This document shows positions 27,103-37,828 of a stretch of DNA of 64,000 bases, piece after piece. Position numbers and translations under genes: made by a program. The notes beneath the pieces are model-generated. The model saw only the letters and a list, made by a program, of their open reading frames with translations. It did no database searches and had not been told where the DNA came from. How positions within the stretch are numbered: position 1 is the stretch's first letter; every line of letters starts with the position of its first letter. The stretch covers positions 2,302,734 to 2,366,733 of the forward strand of contig NZ_LT977070.1 in the NCBI RefSeq assembly GCF_900250075.1. The letters run 5' to 3'. Source of the stretch: Cupriavidus taiwanensis. GTDB taxonomy: Bacteria > Pseudomonadota > Gammaproteobacteria > Burkholderiales > Burkholderiaceae.

Positions 27103-28461
27103 TCAGCGCGAGTCGCGGTCGCGGTTGCGCAGCGATTCGCGCGACCGGTTGTCCGGCGAGGCATCCGGCGCGGGCGCCGGCGTGCCCGCCGCGCCGGGCT
27201 GGCCCGGCTGCGGCGTGGCGCGGCCCTCGGCCTGCGCCATCAGCTTGTCCAGCGGCAGGTAGAGCAGGTTGTTGCCCTGGCGCGCGTCGACCAGCACCTT
27301 GGTCGAATTGGTGTAGATCTGCTGCATGGTCTCCAGATAGATACGGTCGCGCGTCACCTGCGGCGCCTTGGCGTATTCCGCCTGCACCGAACGGAAGCGC
27401 GACGCATCGCCCTCGGCCTGCGCCACCACGCGGGCCCGATAGGCTTCGGATTCTTCCTTCAGGCGCGCCGCGGTACCCTTGGCGCGCGGGATGATGTCGT
27501 TGGCGTAGGCCTGGCCCTCGCTGATGGCGCGCTCGCGGTCCTGGCTGGCCTTGTTGACGTCGTCGAAGGCGGCCTGCACCTGCTCGGGCGGCTGCACGCT
27601 CTGCACGTTCACGGACAGCACGCGGATGCCGGTCTTGTACGCCGACAGGATGGCCTGGATCGACTTGGCCAGCTGCTGCGCGATCTGTTCGCGGTTTTCA
27701 TACAGCACCGCGTCCATCTTGTTGCGGCCGACGATCTCGCGCACCGAGGTTTCGGCCGCCTGCGTCACCAGCTCTTCATCGCCACCCCGGTCGGTCTTGT
27801 TGAAGAACAGGAATTCGCTGGCGTCCTGGATCACGTACTGCACGGTGAAGCGCACGTCGATGATGTTCTCGTCCTGCGTCAGCATCGACGAGTCTTTCAG
27901 GTTGCTGTCCTTGATCGAGGTGGAGCGGCCGACCTCGACCGAGCGCACCGCCGACAGGTTGACCACCTCGGCCGACTGGATCGGCCAGGGCATGCGCCAG
28001 TTGATGCCGGGGCCGGCGGAGTACTTGAATTTACCGAACTGCAGGATCACCGCGGTCTGGCCTTCCTGCACCATGAAGAAGCCGCTGGCCAGCCAGATGC
28101 CGACCACCGCGGCCACGATCACGCCGGCGCCGACGCCCGAGCCCTTGCCCGAGGTGCGCGGGCCGCCGAAGCCCTGGTTGCCGTTGCCGCCGTTGTCCTT
28201 GCGGCCGAGCAGGCCGTTCAGGCGGCGGTTGAAGTCGCGCCACAGTTCGTCCAGGTCCGGCGGGCCGCCATCTTGCTGCGGACGCTGGTTTTGCTGGCGG
28301 TTGTCGTCGCGGCCGTCCTTCTTGTCATCGTCCTGCCCGTCCCGACCCCAGCGCGGATCGTTCAGCGAGAAGATGGCGCGCAGGCGCTGCCAGCCCGCGC
28401 GCAGCGCGAGGCGGCCGCCTGGTGTCAGGCTCGAATCAGCATTCCGGGGAAACTGGGGCAT
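27103..28461 (-). CDS. hflK: FtsH protease modulator HflK
   Basis: Partner of HflC in the membrane cage around FtsH. The 452 residues begin with a cytoplasmic Asp/Gln/Asn-rich region, then a transmembrane helix (VGAGVIVAAVVGIWLASGFF), the band-7 domain (QEGQTAVILQFGKFKYSAGP, GINWRMPWPIQSAEVV), and a long helix before a Pro/Gly-rich tail. The ATG at 28461 is preferred to the in-frame GTG at 28470; neither has a strong ribosome binding site. The 165-base gap after hflX is longer than others in the run. Confidence 0.95.
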   Translation of the reverse strand: MPQFPRNADSSLTPGGRLALRAGWQRLRAIFSLNDPRWGRDGQDDDKKDGRDDNRQQNQRPQQDGGPPDLDELWRDFNRRLNGLLGRKDNGGNGNQGFGGPRTSGKGSGVGAGVIVAAVVGIWLASGFFMVQEGQTAVILQFGKFKYSAGPGINWRMPWPIQSAEVVNLSAVRSVEVGRSTSIKDSNLKDSSMLTQDENIIDVRFTVQYVIQDASEFLFFNKTDRGGDEELVTQAAETSVREIVGRNKMDAVLYENREQIAQQLAKSIQAILSAYKTGIRVLSVNVQSVQPPEQVQAAFDDVNKASQDRERAISEGQAYANDIIPRAKGTAARLKEESEAYRARVVAQAEGDASRFRSVQAEYAKAPQVTRDRIYLETMQQIYTNSTKVLVDARQGNNLLYLPLDKLMAQAEGRATPQPGQPGAAGTPAPAPDASPDNRSRESLRNRDRDSR

Positions 28462-28626
28462 GAAGTGCACGGGTCCGGGGAAGTTTGTAACAGGGGGATT
28501 CTAGCAGTCATCGGCGCCACTTTTGGCCAATTCGCGCAATCCCCGCGGCAACCGCACCGGAATTGGGCAGAACCGGCGCCGAACCAGCACCAAAGCGGCC
28601 TGGTGCGGCGGCTGGCCACCAGGGCC

Positions 28627-29892
28627 CTACAGCCGGCGCGAGTCCGCCGCATCGGCATCGTCGCCCTCGTCCGCCACGCCGCCGTCAACGCCATCGTGGT
28701 CGCCATCGCCGGCGTCATCGGACTGCGCCACCTCGTCCAGGCGCGGATCATAGGGTTGCGGCTCGGGCGGGCGGCTGGCCAGCCATTGCGCCACCTCGAC
28801 CACGGCCTCGCGCAGCGCGTCCAGGCCCAGGCCCTCGCGCGCGCTCAGGAACACGCGGGTGGGGATGCCGTCCGCGTCGCGCTCGATACGCGGGCCGTCG
28901 CCCAGCAGTTCGGGCGCGGCGTCGATCTTGTTCATCACCACGATCTGCGGGATGTCGAGCGCATTGATTTCGGCCAGCACCCGGTTGACCTGCTCGATCT
29001 GCTCGTGGCGCACCGGGCTCGAGGCGTCCACCACATGCAGCAGCAGGTCGGCATGCACGGTCTCGTCCAGCGTGGCACGGAACGCCGCCACCAGCTGCGT
29101 CGGCAGGTCGCGGATAAAGCCGACCGTGTCCGACAGCACCACGTTGCCCAGGCCATCCAGGAACAGCCGGCGCGAAGTGGTGTCGAGCGTGGCGAAGAGC
29201 TGGTTGGCCGCATACGCGCCGGCCTTGGTCAGCGCGTTGAACAGCGTCGACTTGCCGGCGTTGGTATAGCCCACCAGCGAGATGCTGAGGGTGTCGTTGC
29301 GCGCGCGCGCGCGCCGCTGGGTGCTGTGCTGGCGCTGCAGCCGCGACAGATCGGACTTGAGCCGCTTGGCGCGCTCGTCCAGCATGCGGCGGTCCAGTTC
29401 CAGCTGGCGCTCGCCGGGGCCGCCGCGCATGCCGATACCGCCCTTCTGCCGCTCCAGGTGGCTCCACGCGCGGACCAGCCGCGACGCGCGGTACTGCACC
29501 TGCGCCAGCTCCACCTGCACCTTGCCCACGTGGCTCTGCGCGCGCTGTCCGAAGATGTCGAGGATCAGGCCGGTGCGGTCGATCACGTGGCGTTGCAGGA
29601 AGCGCTCCAGGTTGCGCTGCTGCGCCGGGCTCAGCGCGTGGTTGAAGACCACCACGTCGGCGTCCAGCGCATCGGCGGCCTCCTTCAGCTCCTCGGCCTT
29701 GCCCGAGCCGATGAACAAGGCCGGGTCCGGCCGCGCGCGGCGGCCCGTCAGCGTATGCACTGGCAGCGAGCCGGCGGTAGTGGTCAGCAGCGCCAGTTCG
29801 CTGAGGCTTTCCTGGAAATCGTGCTTGCCGAAGTCGACGCCGACGAGGATGGCGCGCGAAGGGGCGGTATTGGAGGTGGCTCTGGGGTCCAA
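28627..29892 (-). CDS. hflX: GTPase HflX (ribosome-splitting)
   Basis: HflX binds the 50S subunit and splits stalled or heat-damaged ribosomes. The 421-residue protein has the N-terminal nucleotide-binding part (AILVGVDFGKHDFQES), the HflX linker motif GPGERQLELDRRMLDERAK, G1 GYTNAGKSTLFN, G3 DTVGFIRDLP and G4 MNKID. The last 36 residues form an unusual acidic tail (repeated Asp, Glu and Gly). No ATG fits the start; the TTG at 29892 is used here. It lies 228 bases after hfq. Confidence 0.94.
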   Translation of the reverse strand: MDPRATSNTAPSRAILVGVDFGKHDFQESLSELALLTTTAGSLPVHTLTGRRARPDPALFIGSGKAEELKEAADALDADVVVFNHALSPAQQRNLERFLQRHVIDRTGLILDIFGQRAQSHVGKVQVELAQVQYRASRLVRAWSHLERQKGGIGMRGGPGERQLELDRRMLDERAKRLKSDLSRLQRQHSTQRRARARNDTLSISLVGYTNAGKSTLFNALTKAGAYAANQLFATLDTTSRRLFLDGLGNVVLSDTVGFIRDLPTQLVAAFRATLDETVHADLLLHVVDASSPVRHEQIEQVNRVLAEINALDIPQIVVMNKIDAAPELLGDGPRIERDADGIPTRVFLSAREGLGLDALREAVVEVAQWLASRPPEPQPYDPRLDEVAQSDDAGDGDHDGVDGGVADEGDDADAADSRRL

Positions 29893-30120
29893 GGGCGGGC
29901 GCGAATGCGCAGGGAAATTCGGGTTCAGGGGAAGGGATGGCGGATCTCGGACACTGTCCTGGCCCCTGCCGGGACAGGCCGCCGCATGATGCGGAACGTG
30001 GCGGCGGGCGCATTGGCAAGCGCCGGGCCACGCGGCACCGGGTGCGTCGGCACGCCGGCGCCGGGCATCGTGGCGGCGCCGCCTGGCGCCGGTACGATGC
30101 CCTGGGGCAGATCGGTCAGA

Positions 30121-30360
30121 TCAGGCCTCGGCGGAATCATCCACGCGGAAATTGACAGCGCGTGCAGGCACGACGGTGGAAATCGCATGCTTGTAGACCA
30201 TCTGGGTCACGGTGTTGCGCAGCAGGACAACATACTGGTCGAACGATTCGATATTGCCTTGCAGCTTGATGCCATTGACGAGATAGATGGAAACCGGCAC
30301 GTGCTCTTTGCGCAGCGCGTTCAGGAACGGGTCTTGTAGCAGTTGCCCTTTGTTGCTCAT
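30121..30360 (-). CDS. hfq: RNA chaperone Hfq
   Basis: A 79-residue Sm-like protein that forms a hexamer and pairs small RNAs with mRNAs. Sm1 ([20 protein letters not shown]) and Sm2 ([10 protein letters not shown]) motifs are intact, and the proximal-face residues QDPFLN and the YKH motif are present. The C-terminal tail is short, as in betaproteobacteria. GGAG precedes the ATG at 30360. The order der-hfq-hflX on one strand is conserved. Confidence 0.98.
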
Positions 30361-30569
30361 GGCACACTCCAAATTTATAGGTTTAGTGGTGAATGATGGG
30401 GATGGAAATCCCCGGTTCAAGTCAGGCGGCGCAAAAACGCGCCAGAAAAAAGATCAAAACGGTACCAAGTTGGCGTCAATGCACAGGGAACCCCCTGCTA
30501 CCGTGAATTTAGCCGCAGTTCCAAACGAACGCAAACGAAAACTGGCCCGCCACGGATCCGATTCCGGAC

Positions 30570-31913
30570 TCACTCCTTCGAGTCCGCGTACGGATTTTTG
30601 TTCGTGCGAAATTCGATGCGCAGGGGCGTGCCCTTGAGCTTGAAGGCCGCACGGAAACGGTTTTCCAGGTAGCGCCGGTAGGTCTCGGCCACGCCCGACA
30701 GCGCATTGCCGTGGATCACGATGATGGGCGGATTCGAGCCGCCCTGGTGCGCATAGCGCAGCTTGGGCCGCGATGCGCCGACGCGCTTGGGCTGCTGGAA
30801 TTCCACCGCTTCCTGCAGCACGCGCGTCAGTTGCGGCGTCGGCAGCTTGACCATGGCGGCTGCATACGCATCGTCGACCGAGCGCATCAGCGCGCCGATG
30901 CCGGTGCGCTCGCGCGCCGACACAAAGTGAAAGTTGGCAAAGCTGAGGAATTGCAGCTTGCGCTCGAGGTCGTGCTTGATGCGGTCGCGGGTGTGGCCAT
31001 CCAGGCCGTCCCATTTGTTGACGCCCACCACCAGCGCGCGGCCGGACTCGACGATAAAGCCGGCAATATGCGCATCCTGGTCGGAAATGTCCTGCTGCGC
31101 GTCGAGCAGCAGGATCACCACGTTGGCGTCCGCGATCGACTGCAGCGTCTTGACCACCGAGAATTTCTCGATCGCCTCGAACACTTTGCCGCGCCGGCGC
31201 AGGCCGGCGGTATCGATCAGCGTATAGGGCTTGCCGCCGCGCTCGAACTCCACATAGATCGCGTCGCGGGTGGTGCCGGGCATGTCGAAGGCGATCACGC
31301 GCTCTTCGCCGATCAGCGTATTCACCAGCGTGGACTTGCCCACATTGGGACGCCCGACGATGGCGATCTTGACACCCTTGCCCTCGTCCGAAGCTTCCTC
31401 GGCCAGCTCGGGGCGCTCCTGCACCGCCAGCTCGATGGCTTCATCGACCAGCTCGCGCACGCCGTCACCATGGGCGGCGGAGATCGCGTACGGATCGCCC
31501 ATGCCCAGCTCATAGAAATCGGCCGCCACCGAGGTGTACTTCATGCCCTCGGCCTTGTTGACCGCCAGCATGATGCGCCGGCCGGTCTTGCGCAGGTAAT
31601 CGGCGATGGCGCGGTCCTGCGGCGCCAGGCCCAGGCGGCCGTCGACGATAAAGATTACCACGTCGGCCTCGACCACCGCCTGCTTGGTCTGCTTGGCCAT
31701 CTCGGCGACGATGCCTTCCTTGACCACGGGCTCGAAGCCGCCGGTATCGATGGCGATGAACGGACGTTCGCCGATGCGCCCTTCGCCGTAATGGCGGTCG
31801 CGCGTCAGGCCCGGCAGGTCGGCGACGAGCGCGTCGCGCGAGCGGGTCATGCGGTTGAATAGCGTCGACTTGCCCACATTGGGGCGGCCGACAAGTGCGA
31901 TAACTGGTTTCAT
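30570..31913 (-). CDS. der: GTPase Der (EngA)
   Basis: An essential tandem GTPase for 50S ribosome assembly. The 447 residues have two G domains, each with its own G1: [12 protein letters not shown] at the N-terminus and [18 protein letters not shown] in the middle. Matching G3 motifs ([17 protein letters not shown]) and G4 motifs (NKAEG, NKWDG) follow, then a KH-like C-terminal domain. The start at 31913 ([14 protein letters not shown]) is the family's usual N-terminus. Confidence 0.98.
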   Translation of the reverse strand: MKPVIALVGRPNVGKSTLFNRMTRSRDALVADLPGLTRDRHYGEGRIGERPFIAIDTGGFEPVVKEGIVAEMAKQTKQAVVEADVVIFIVDGRLGLAPQDRAIADYLRKTGRRIMLAVNKAEGMKYTSVAADFYELGMGDPYAISAAHGDGVRELVDEAIELAVQERPELAEEASDEGKGVKIAIVGRPNVGKSTLVNTLIGEERVIAFDMPGTTRDAIYVEFERGGKPYTLIDTAGLRRRGKVFEAIEKFSVVKTLQSIADANVVILLLDAQQDISDQDAHIAGFIVESGRALVVGVNKWDGLDGHTRDRIKHDLERKLQFLSFANFHFVSARERTGIGALMRSVDDAYAAAMVKLPTPQLTRVLQEAVEFQQPKRVGASRPKLRYAHQGGSNPPIIVIHGNALSGVAETYRRYLENRFRAAFKLKGTPLRIEFRTNKNPYADSKE

Positions 31914-31978
31914 GCCATAAACGGAAACGGGGGCCGGCAACTGCCGCCCCCCGGTAACTCCGGAGTCAAGGGTTCCAA

Positions 31979-32011
31979 CGGCAGCCCGCGCCACCAGGGC
32001 GCGGGCTGCCG
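31979..32011 (-). terminator. 14-bp perfect stem-loop between bamB and der
   Basis: CGGCAGCCCGCGCC-accag-GGCGCGGGCTGCCG, a very stable hairpin about 121 bases after the bamB stop. On the minus strand it is followed by TTGGAACCC rather than a T-run, so it may be an attenuator, an mRNA-stabilising element or a weak terminator. Confidence 0.6.
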
Positions 32012-32131
32012 CTTGTCCTGTCGGGCGCGGCGCGGGTCACCGACCCGCTGCAATTGCCGCGCCAAGGATCATGCTACCGGATTCGGCGCCGGCCGTACCG
32101 ACAGGTGTACGGCAGCGCGCATAGGGTCCTG

Positions 32132-33307
32132 TCAGCCAGGCTGGAAACCGTAGACGTCGCCGTCGCGCGTCTGGATCACCAGGGTCTGCCCCGCCACCAC
32201 GGGCGCGGCGGTGATGGCGCTGCCATCGGTCTTCATGCGTGCCACCACCTGGCCGTCTTCGCGCGACAGGAAGTGGACATAGCCTTCGAAGTCGCCCATC
32301 ACCACCGAGCGGCCCAGCGCCAACGGCGCGCCCAGGCGGCGGTTGCGCAGGTCGGCGTTCTTCCAGCGCTCGCTGCCGTTCTGGCGGTCGAAGGCATGCA
32401 CCACCGATTGCTCGTCGCTGGCGTAAAGCGCATTGTCATCCTGCGCCGGGCCCGCCGGCGACGAGAAATCCTTGCCCCACTGGGGCTGGCCGCTGGCCAG
32501 CTCCAGGCAGGCGACGCGGCCCTGGAAGGTGGTGGCGCAGACCTGGCGACCGCTGACCATGGGCAGGCCGGTGACGTCGTTCAGGCGCTCGATCTCCGAC
32601 ACGCCCTTCGGATAGGAAATCGCGCTTTCCCAGCGCAGCACGCCGTTGCCCGGCGTCAGCACGCCGAGCTTGCCGCCGGGAAAGCCCATCACGATGCCGT
32701 CGCCGGCGAACACCATACCCATCGCCGCGCGCAGGTTCAGCGGGGTCTGCGAACGCTGGTAGATCCAGCGGCGCTCGCCGGTCTCGGCATCCAGGCCGAA
32801 CACCCGGGTATCGGTGGTGCGCACCACCACCAGGCCGTTGCCGACCAGCGGCGCGGACAGGACCTCGCCATTGACCTGCTTCTTCCAGATCTGCTTGCCG
32901 CTGGCGTCGAAGGCATAGACCGCGCCCTTCTCGCCCGCGACCGCGGTGACCGAGCCGTCGCTGCCCGGCCCCGAGGTCAGGTCCACGTCGGTCTTGGCCT
33001 TCCACAGCACGCGGCCGCTGGCGCCTTCGAGCGCCATCACGTTGCCGTTGTTGGACGACACGTAGACATTGTTGCCCGCCGCGGCCGGCTGCATCGAATA
33101 GGCACCGCTCTTGCCGACATCGGCCTTCCAGGCCTGGCGCACCGCCAGCGTGCCCGATACCGGCTTGAGTTCGGCGGGCGGGTGCTTGTTTTCCTTGCTG
33201 AACAGCGCGCAGCCGCCCAGCGTGGCCAGGCAGGCAGCCGCCACCAGCGCACGGGAAATCGTGCGGGCAGGCTGGCGATGTACGGCACGGGAAAGCACTG
33301 ACGTCAT
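32132..33307 (-). CDS. bamB: Outer membrane protein assembly lipoprotein BamB
   Basis: BamB is the beta-propeller lipoprotein of the BAM complex, helping BamA insert outer-membrane proteins. The 391-residue protein has a lipoprotein signal ([18 protein letters not shown], lipobox LGGC) and PQQ-like propeller blades ([57 protein letters not shown]). It follows yfgM by 88 bases and is located before der, as in many betaproteobacteria and gammaproteobacteria. Confidence 0.97.
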   Translation of the reverse strand: MTSVLSRAVHRQPARTISRALVAAACLATLGGCALFSKENKHPPAELKPVSGTLAVRQAWKADVGKSGAYSMQPAAAGNNVYVSSNNGNVMALEGASGRVLWKAKTDVDLTSGPGSDGSVTAVAGEKGAVYAFDASGKQIWKKQVNGEVLSAPLVGNGLVVVRTTDTRVFGLDAETGERRWIYQRSQTPLNLRAAMGMVFAGDGIVMGFPGGKLGVLTPGNGVLRWESAISYPKGVSEIERLNDVTGLPMVSGRQVCATTFQGRVACLELASGQPQWGKDFSSPAGPAQDDNALYASDEQSVVHAFDRQNGSERWKNADLRNRRLGAPLALGRSVVMGDFEGYVHFLSREDGQVVARMKTDGSAITAAPVVAGQTLVIQTRDGDVYGFQPG

Positions 33308-33395
33308 AACTTTACGGTCCTGTTGTTCGATCCGCGGATCAACGGTATGGCAACGGTATGGCCACGAGATGGCAACGGTTCAGGCGGCAGCCGGA

Positions 33396-34028
33396 TCAGG
33401 CCGCGCCCAGCGCATCGAGCTTGAACTGGATGATCTGGCGCATCGCCGGCTCGGCCTGGCCCAGCTTGTCCAGCGCCTTGCGATAGGCGGTGCGGGCATC
33501 GTCGCGCTTGTCCTGCGCGGCGAGCAGGTCGCCACGGCGGTCGGCGTAGAGCGCGACGAAGGCGGCCGGCGGCTCGTCCTTGAGCAGCGCCAGGCCCTGG
33601 TCGTAGGCCTTCTCGTCGAGCAGCACGCCGGCCAGGCGCACGCGCGCCAGGTGCGAATATTCTTCGTCGCCGTGGTCGATGGCCCATTGCAGCTGGCTCT
33701 TGGCGGCAGTCAGGTCGCCCGCATCGTACAGCACGCGGCCGGCGACGAGTGCGCTCATCTGGCCGTAGGCGGTACGGCCGTACTTGCCTTCCAGGTCGGT
33801 CGCGGCGCGCTTGATGCGCTCGGCATCGCGGGCCTCGGCGGCCTTCAGCACCTGCTCGTACAGCACCGCGGCTTCGCCGGCCTGCTTGCGCTCCCAGTAC
33901 TTCCAGCCGTTCCAGCCGGCAAAGGCCAGCAGCGCGATGATCAGCGCCCAGGTCAGCGCATTGCCATACTGGCGCCACCAGGCCTTCAGATTCTCAAGCT
34001 GTTCCTGTTCTTCTAGATCGTAAGCCAT
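33396..34028 (-). CDS. yfgM: Tetratricopeptide ancillary translocon subunit (YfgM-like)
   Basis: A 210-residue protein with a short cytoplasmic N-terminus rich in Glu (DLEEQEQLENLKAWW), one transmembrane helix (ALTWALIIALLAFAGWNGW) and a periplasmic TPR-like domain (Ala-rich helical repeats). This is the layout of YfgM, which associates with SecYEG and PpiD and helps hand over exported proteins. Its place between hisS and bamB is also that of yfgM in E. coli. Confidence 0.93.
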   Translation of the reverse strand: MAYDLEEQEQLENLKAWWRQYGNALTWALIIALLAFAGWNGWKYWERKQAGEAAVLYEQVLKAAEARDAERIKRAATDLEGKYGRTAYGQMSALVAGRVLYDAGDLTAAKSQLQWAIDHGDEEYSHLARVRLAGVLLDEKAYDQGLALLKDEPPAAFVALYADRRGDLLAAQDKRDDARTAYRKALDKLGQAEPAMRQIIQFKLDALGAA

Positions 34029-34085
34029 GTCGAGGCAATCACCTGCGTTGGTTGGATACTCGTGGTGTGAGGCTGCGGCGCGAGG

Positions 34086-35456
34086 TTATTCGCTGGCGCC
34101 GACCATGGCGTCGATCAGGTAATCGACCAGGCCTTCGGCCGGCACGGTGGCCTGTTGCCCACCGCCTTCGGCCTGCTCGCGCTGGCGAAGTTCCTTGACC
34201 TGGACCACGCCGGCGGCCACTTCGTCGTCGCCAATGATAACGGCATAGGCCGCGCCGCTTGCGTCGGCGCGCTTCATCTGCGACTTGAAGCTGCCGCCCT
34301 TGCCGTCCGGGCTGGCGTGCAGCACCACGTCGAGGCCGGCGTCGCGCAGGCGCTCGGCGGCCACCATGGCCTGCTGCGCGGCGGCCTCGCCCTGGTGCAC
34401 CAGGTAGACGTCGCAACCGACCGCCTCGGGCACCACGCCCTCTTCGCGGATCAGCTCGATGATGCGCTCGATGCCCATGGCCCAGCCGCAAGCCGGCGCC
34501 GGCTTGCCGCCCATCTGGGCGATCAGCGGGTCATAGCGCCCGCCGCCGGCAATGGTGCCCTGCGCGCCCAGCTTGTCGGTGATCCACTCGAACACCGTCA
34601 GGTTGTAGTAATCGAGGCCGCGCACCAGGCGCGGGTTGATCTTGAACGGGATGTTGTTGGCCTTCAGCAGGCGCTGCACGCCCTCGAAGTGGGCCAGCGA
34701 TGCTTCGCCCAGGAAGTCGATCAGCTTGGGCGCGTTGGCCGCCATCTCCTGCAGCGCCGGGTTCTTGGTGTCGAGCACGCGCAGCGGGTTGGTGTACAGG
34801 CGGCGCTTGCTGTCGTCGTCGAGGATGTCCTGGAAGCCTTCCAGGTACTTGATCAGCTGTTCGCGGTGCGCCGCGCGCTCGTCGGCCTGCCCCAGCGAAT
34901 TGATTTCGAGGCGCACGCCGGTCAGGCCCAGGTCGTCCCACAGGCGCTGGCACATCAGGATGATCTCGGCATCCACGTCCGGGCCGGCAAAGCCCAGCGC
35001 CTCGGCGCCGAGCTGGTGGAACTGGCGATAGCGGCCGCGCTGCGGACGCTCGTGGCGGAACATCGGGCCGGTGTACCACAGGCGCTTGGGGCCGTCGTAC
35101 AGCAGGTTGTGCTCGATGGTGGCGCGCACGGCCGCCGCGGTGCCCTCGGGGCGCAGCGTCAGCTGCTCGCCGTTGAGCGAATCGGTGAAGGAGTACATCT
35201 CCTTCTCGACGATGTCGGTGACCTCGCCGATGCCGCGCACGAACAGCTGGGTGTGCTCGACGATGGGCGTGCGGATCTGCTGGTAGCCGTAGGCGCGCAG
35301 CATCGCGCGCGCGGCATTCTCGAAATGCTCCCACAGCGGCGCGTCGGCCGGCAGCATATCGTTCATGCCCTTCACGCCCTGCAGGGCCTTGGCGGGGCGT
35401 GCCTTCGGTTCGGTCTTGGCGGCGCCGGCGGCGGCCATGGTCTCGGTTTGCGTCAT
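34086..35456 (-). CDS. hisS: Histidyl-tRNA synthetase
   Basis: Class II synthetase that charges tRNA-His. The 456-residue protein has motif 1 around [13 protein letters not shown], motif 2 [20 protein letters not shown], the histidine-binding stretches [15 protein letters not shown] and GGRYDPL, motif 3 [13 protein letters not shown], and a C-terminal anticodon domain. An extension of about 25 residues precedes the conserved [11 protein letters not shown]. It starts 38 bases after ispG. Confidence 0.98.
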   Translation of the reverse strand: MTQTETMAAAGAAKTEPKARPAKALQGVKGMNDMLPADAPLWEHFENAARAMLRAYGYQQIRTPIVEHTQLFVRGIGEVTDIVEKEMYSFTDSLNGEQLTLRPEGTAAAVRATIEHNLLYDGPKRLWYTGPMFRHERPQRGRYRQFHQLGAEALGFAGPDVDAEIILMCQRLWDDLGLTGVRLEINSLGQADERAAHREQLIKYLEGFQDILDDDSKRRLYTNPLRVLDTKNPALQEMAANAPKLIDFLGEASLAHFEGVQRLLKANNIPFKINPRLVRGLDYYNLTVFEWITDKLGAQGTIAGGGRYDPLIAQMGGKPAPACGWAMGIERIIELIREEGVVPEAVGCDVYLVHQGEAAAQQAMVAAERLRDAGLDVVLHASPDGKGGSFKSQMKRADASGAAYAVIIGDDEVAAGVVQVKELRQREQAEGGGQQATVPAEGLVDYLIDAMVGASE

Positions 35457-35494
35457 TCTGTTCTAGTCAGGCTGCTGGTCCCGGCCGGTCCGGC

Positions 35495-36787
35495 TCAGGC
35501 TGCCACTTCTTTGCCGGCCCGCGCAGCGCCCGGGCCGTAATGCGTGCGAACGTATTCATCTACGATCGCCTGGAATTCTTCCGCGATGCGCTCGCCGCGC
35601 AGCGTCTTCACCTTGACGCCGTCGACGAACACCGGCGCGGCCGGGGATTCGCCCGAGCCCGGCAGTGAAATGCCGATATTGGCGTGCTTGCTTTCGCCCG
35701 GGCCGTTGACGATGCAGCCCATCACGGCCACGTCCATTTCCTCGACGCCCGGGTAGGCGGTCTTCCATTGCGGCATCTGCTCGCGCAGGTAGGCCTGGAT
35801 GCTGGCCGCCAGCTCCTGGAACACCGTGCTGGTGGTGCGGCCGCAGCCGGGGCAGGCAATCACCATCGGGGTGAAATTGCGCAGGCCCATGGTCTGCAGG
35901 ATTTCCTGACCGACGTACACCTCTTTCTCGCGCGGCGCGCCAGGTTCCGGCGTCAGCGAGATGCGGATGGTGTCGCCGATGCCTTCCTGCAGCAGCACCG
36001 ACAGCGCCGCGGTCGAGGCCACGATGCCCTTGCTGCCCATGCCGGCCTCGGTCAGGCCGAGGTGCAGCGCGTAGTCGCAGCGGCGCGCCAGCTCGCGGTA
36101 CACCGCGACCAGCTCCTGCACCTGCGACACCTTGCACGACAGGATGATCTGGCTGCCCGGCAGGCCGATCTCTTCAGCCTTCCTGGCCGAATCGATCGCC
36201 GAAGTGATCAGCGCCTCGATCATCACGCTCTGCGCCGGCCACGGCTCGGCGCGCCCGGCGTTCTCGTCCATGATGCGTGCCAGCAGGTCCTGGTCCAGGC
36301 TGCCCCAGTTCACGCCGATGCGCACCGGCTTGTTGTAGCGGCACGCCATCTCGATCATCTGCGCGAACTGGGTATCGCGCTTGGCGCCCTGGCCGACGTT
36401 GCCCGGGTTGATGCGGTACTTGGACAGCGCCTCGGCGCAGGCCGGATAGTCCTGCAGCAGCTTGTGGCCGTTGTAGTGGAAATCTCCCACCAGCGGCACG
36501 TCGACACCCATCCGGTCGAGCTGCTCGCGGATCGACGGCACCGCGGCCGCGGCCTCGGGCGTATTCACCGTGATGCGCACGATCTCGGAACCCGCGCGCG
36601 CCAGCTCCTTGACCTGGATCGCGGTGCCGATGGCGTCGACCGTGTCGGTATTGGTCATCGACTGCACCCGCACCGGCGCATCGCCACCGATGGTCACCAC
36701 ATTGTCGCCCCACGCGACCCGCGCCTGGCGGGTCTGGCGGCGCGGCAGCGGGCCCGGCAGGACCGGGAGACAGAGCTGTTGGTTCAT
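35495..36787 (-). CDS. ispG: 4-hydroxy-3-methylbut-2-enyl diphosphate synthase
   Basis: Iron-sulfur enzyme of the MEP isoprenoid pathway that reductively opens MEcPP to HMBPP. The 430 residues show the N-terminal TIM-barrel start ([19 protein letters not shown]), [12 protein letters not shown], and the C-terminal cluster cysteines in [18 protein letters not shown] and [20 protein letters not shown]. The ATG at 36787 has AAGGTGG before it; a longer frame extension upstream is not conserved in type. Confidence 0.98.
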   Translation of the reverse strand: MNQQLCLPVLPGPLPRRQTRQARVAWGDNVVTIGGDAPVRVQSMTNTDTVDAIGTAIQVKELARAGSEIVRITVNTPEAAAAVPSIREQLDRMGVDVPLVGDFHYNGHKLLQDYPACAEALSKYRINPGNVGQGAKRDTQFAQMIEMACRYNKPVRIGVNWGSLDQDLLARIMDENAGRAEPWPAQSVMIEALITSAIDSARKAEEIGLPGSQIILSCKVSQVQELVAVYRELARRCDYALHLGLTEAGMGSKGIVASTAALSVLLQEGIGDTIRISLTPEPGAPREKEVYVGQEILQTMGLRNFTPMVIACPGCGRTTSTVFQELAASIQAYLREQMPQWKTAYPGVEEMDVAVMGCIVNGPGESKHANIGISLPGSGESPAAPVFVDGVKVKTLRGERIAEEFQAIVDEYVRTHYGPGAARAGKEVAA

Positions 36788-36835
36788 AGCGTTACCACCT
36801 TGCAAAGACGCACCTTGCCGCACCTCGCACCCGCG

Positions 36836-37828
36836 TCAGGGCAGCGTCAGGCGCGCCACGTTGTTGCGGTTGGCTGCCTTCAGGTCGACCGGCGTGCCGC
36901 CGCGCGTGAACGCTTCGACGCCCTTGACGTTGCCGATCACCACCTTGTACGGGGCCGTGCCGCCGCCAGCCATGGTCTGGCCGGCCCTGGCGGTGCCGCC
37001 CATGACGACCTTGCCGCTATTGTCGCGGATTTCAAACCAGGTATCGGCGGCAAAGCGAATCTGCAGTTCACCCTCGCCGACCGCCGCGGCGGATGCCGCC
37101 GGGGCTGCCGGTGCCGATGCGGCCGGCGCCGCGGTGGCTGCCGCCGCTGCCGGGGCTGCCACCGTTGCCGAAGCGGCCGCGGCGCTGGCCGGAACGGTTT
37201 CGGCGGACGGTGCCGGTGAGTCGCTGGCTGCCATCACCGGCGGCAGCGCCGCGGTCACGATACCAGCTTCGGTGCTTGCGTTATCCGCGGCCGGCGCCTC
37301 GGTCGCCACGGTTTCGGGCGCACTGCTGCGCGCGTCGATCCACGCGCGGATATGGTCGAGCCCGAACCAGATGCCCGCGGCCACCACCACCGCCACCAGC
37401 GCCAGCCAGACCCAGCGGCCGCCATTGCCGCCGGAGCGGAAGCGGTTGCGGTCGTCGAAGGCGGCGTTGATGCCGCCTTCGCGCTGGCGGGCGATTTCCG
37501 CCACCTGCGCCACGGCGCGCGGCTGGAAACGCGCCAGCAGCGGGTCGATATCGACATGGAGCATGCGGGCATAGGCGCGCATCACGCCCTTGGCGAAGGT
37601 CACGTCGGGCAGCGCCTTCAGGTCGGCCGCCTCGATCGCGCGCAGCTTGCTTGCCGCCACCTTGAGCCGTGCGCTGACGTCCTCGACGGACATCCGCTGC
37701 GCCTCGCGCTCGCGCGCCAGCGCCGCGCCGATCTCGCGCGCCGCGGCTTCACGTTCTCCTTCATGCGCGCCTCCGCCGACTGCTTGCGTCGGTACGGCCT
37801 GGCCTGCGGCGCGGTCGTGCTCACTCAT
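36836..37828 (-). CDS. rodZ: RodZ-like helix-turn-helix membrane protein
   Basis: RodZ links the MreB cytoskeleton to the elongation machinery and sets rod shape. The 330-residue protein has an N-terminal HTH domain (IGAALAREREAQRMSVEDVS, KGVMRAYARMLHVD), a single transmembrane helix (WVWLALVAVVVAAGIWFGL), a long Ala/Pro/Thr-rich periplasmic linker, and a C-terminal DUF4115 beta domain (DTWFEIRDNSGKVVMGG). The start overlaps the upstream pilF-type gene by 8 bases (37821-37828), so translation is likely coupled. Confidence 0.93.
   Translation of the reverse strand: MSEHDRAAGQAVPTQAVGGGAHEGEREAAAREIGAALAREREAQRMSVEDVSARLKVAASKLRAIEAADLKALPDVTFAKGVMRAYARMLHVDIDPLLARFQPRAVAQVAEIARQREGGINAAFDDRNRFRSGGNGGRWVWLALVAVVVAAGIWFGLDHIRAWIDARSSAPETVATEAPAADNASTEAGIVTAALPPVMAASDSPAPSAETVPASAAAASATVAAPAAAAATAAPAASAPAAPAASAAAVGEGELQIRFAADTWFEIRDNSGKVVMGGTARAGQTMAGGGTAPYKVVIGNVKGVEAFTRGGTPVDLKAANRNNVARLTLP

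Noticed and set aside
26497..30339. A 1280-codon plus-strand frame opposite hflC-hflK-hflX
   Set aside because: It spans three clearly recognised genes on the other strand and shows no motif of its own.
30374..30379. TATAAA on the minus strand as an hfq promoter
   Set aside because: A start from it would remove the ribosome binding site of hfq, and no -35 fits; it is more likely an A/T-rich unstructured translation-initiation region.
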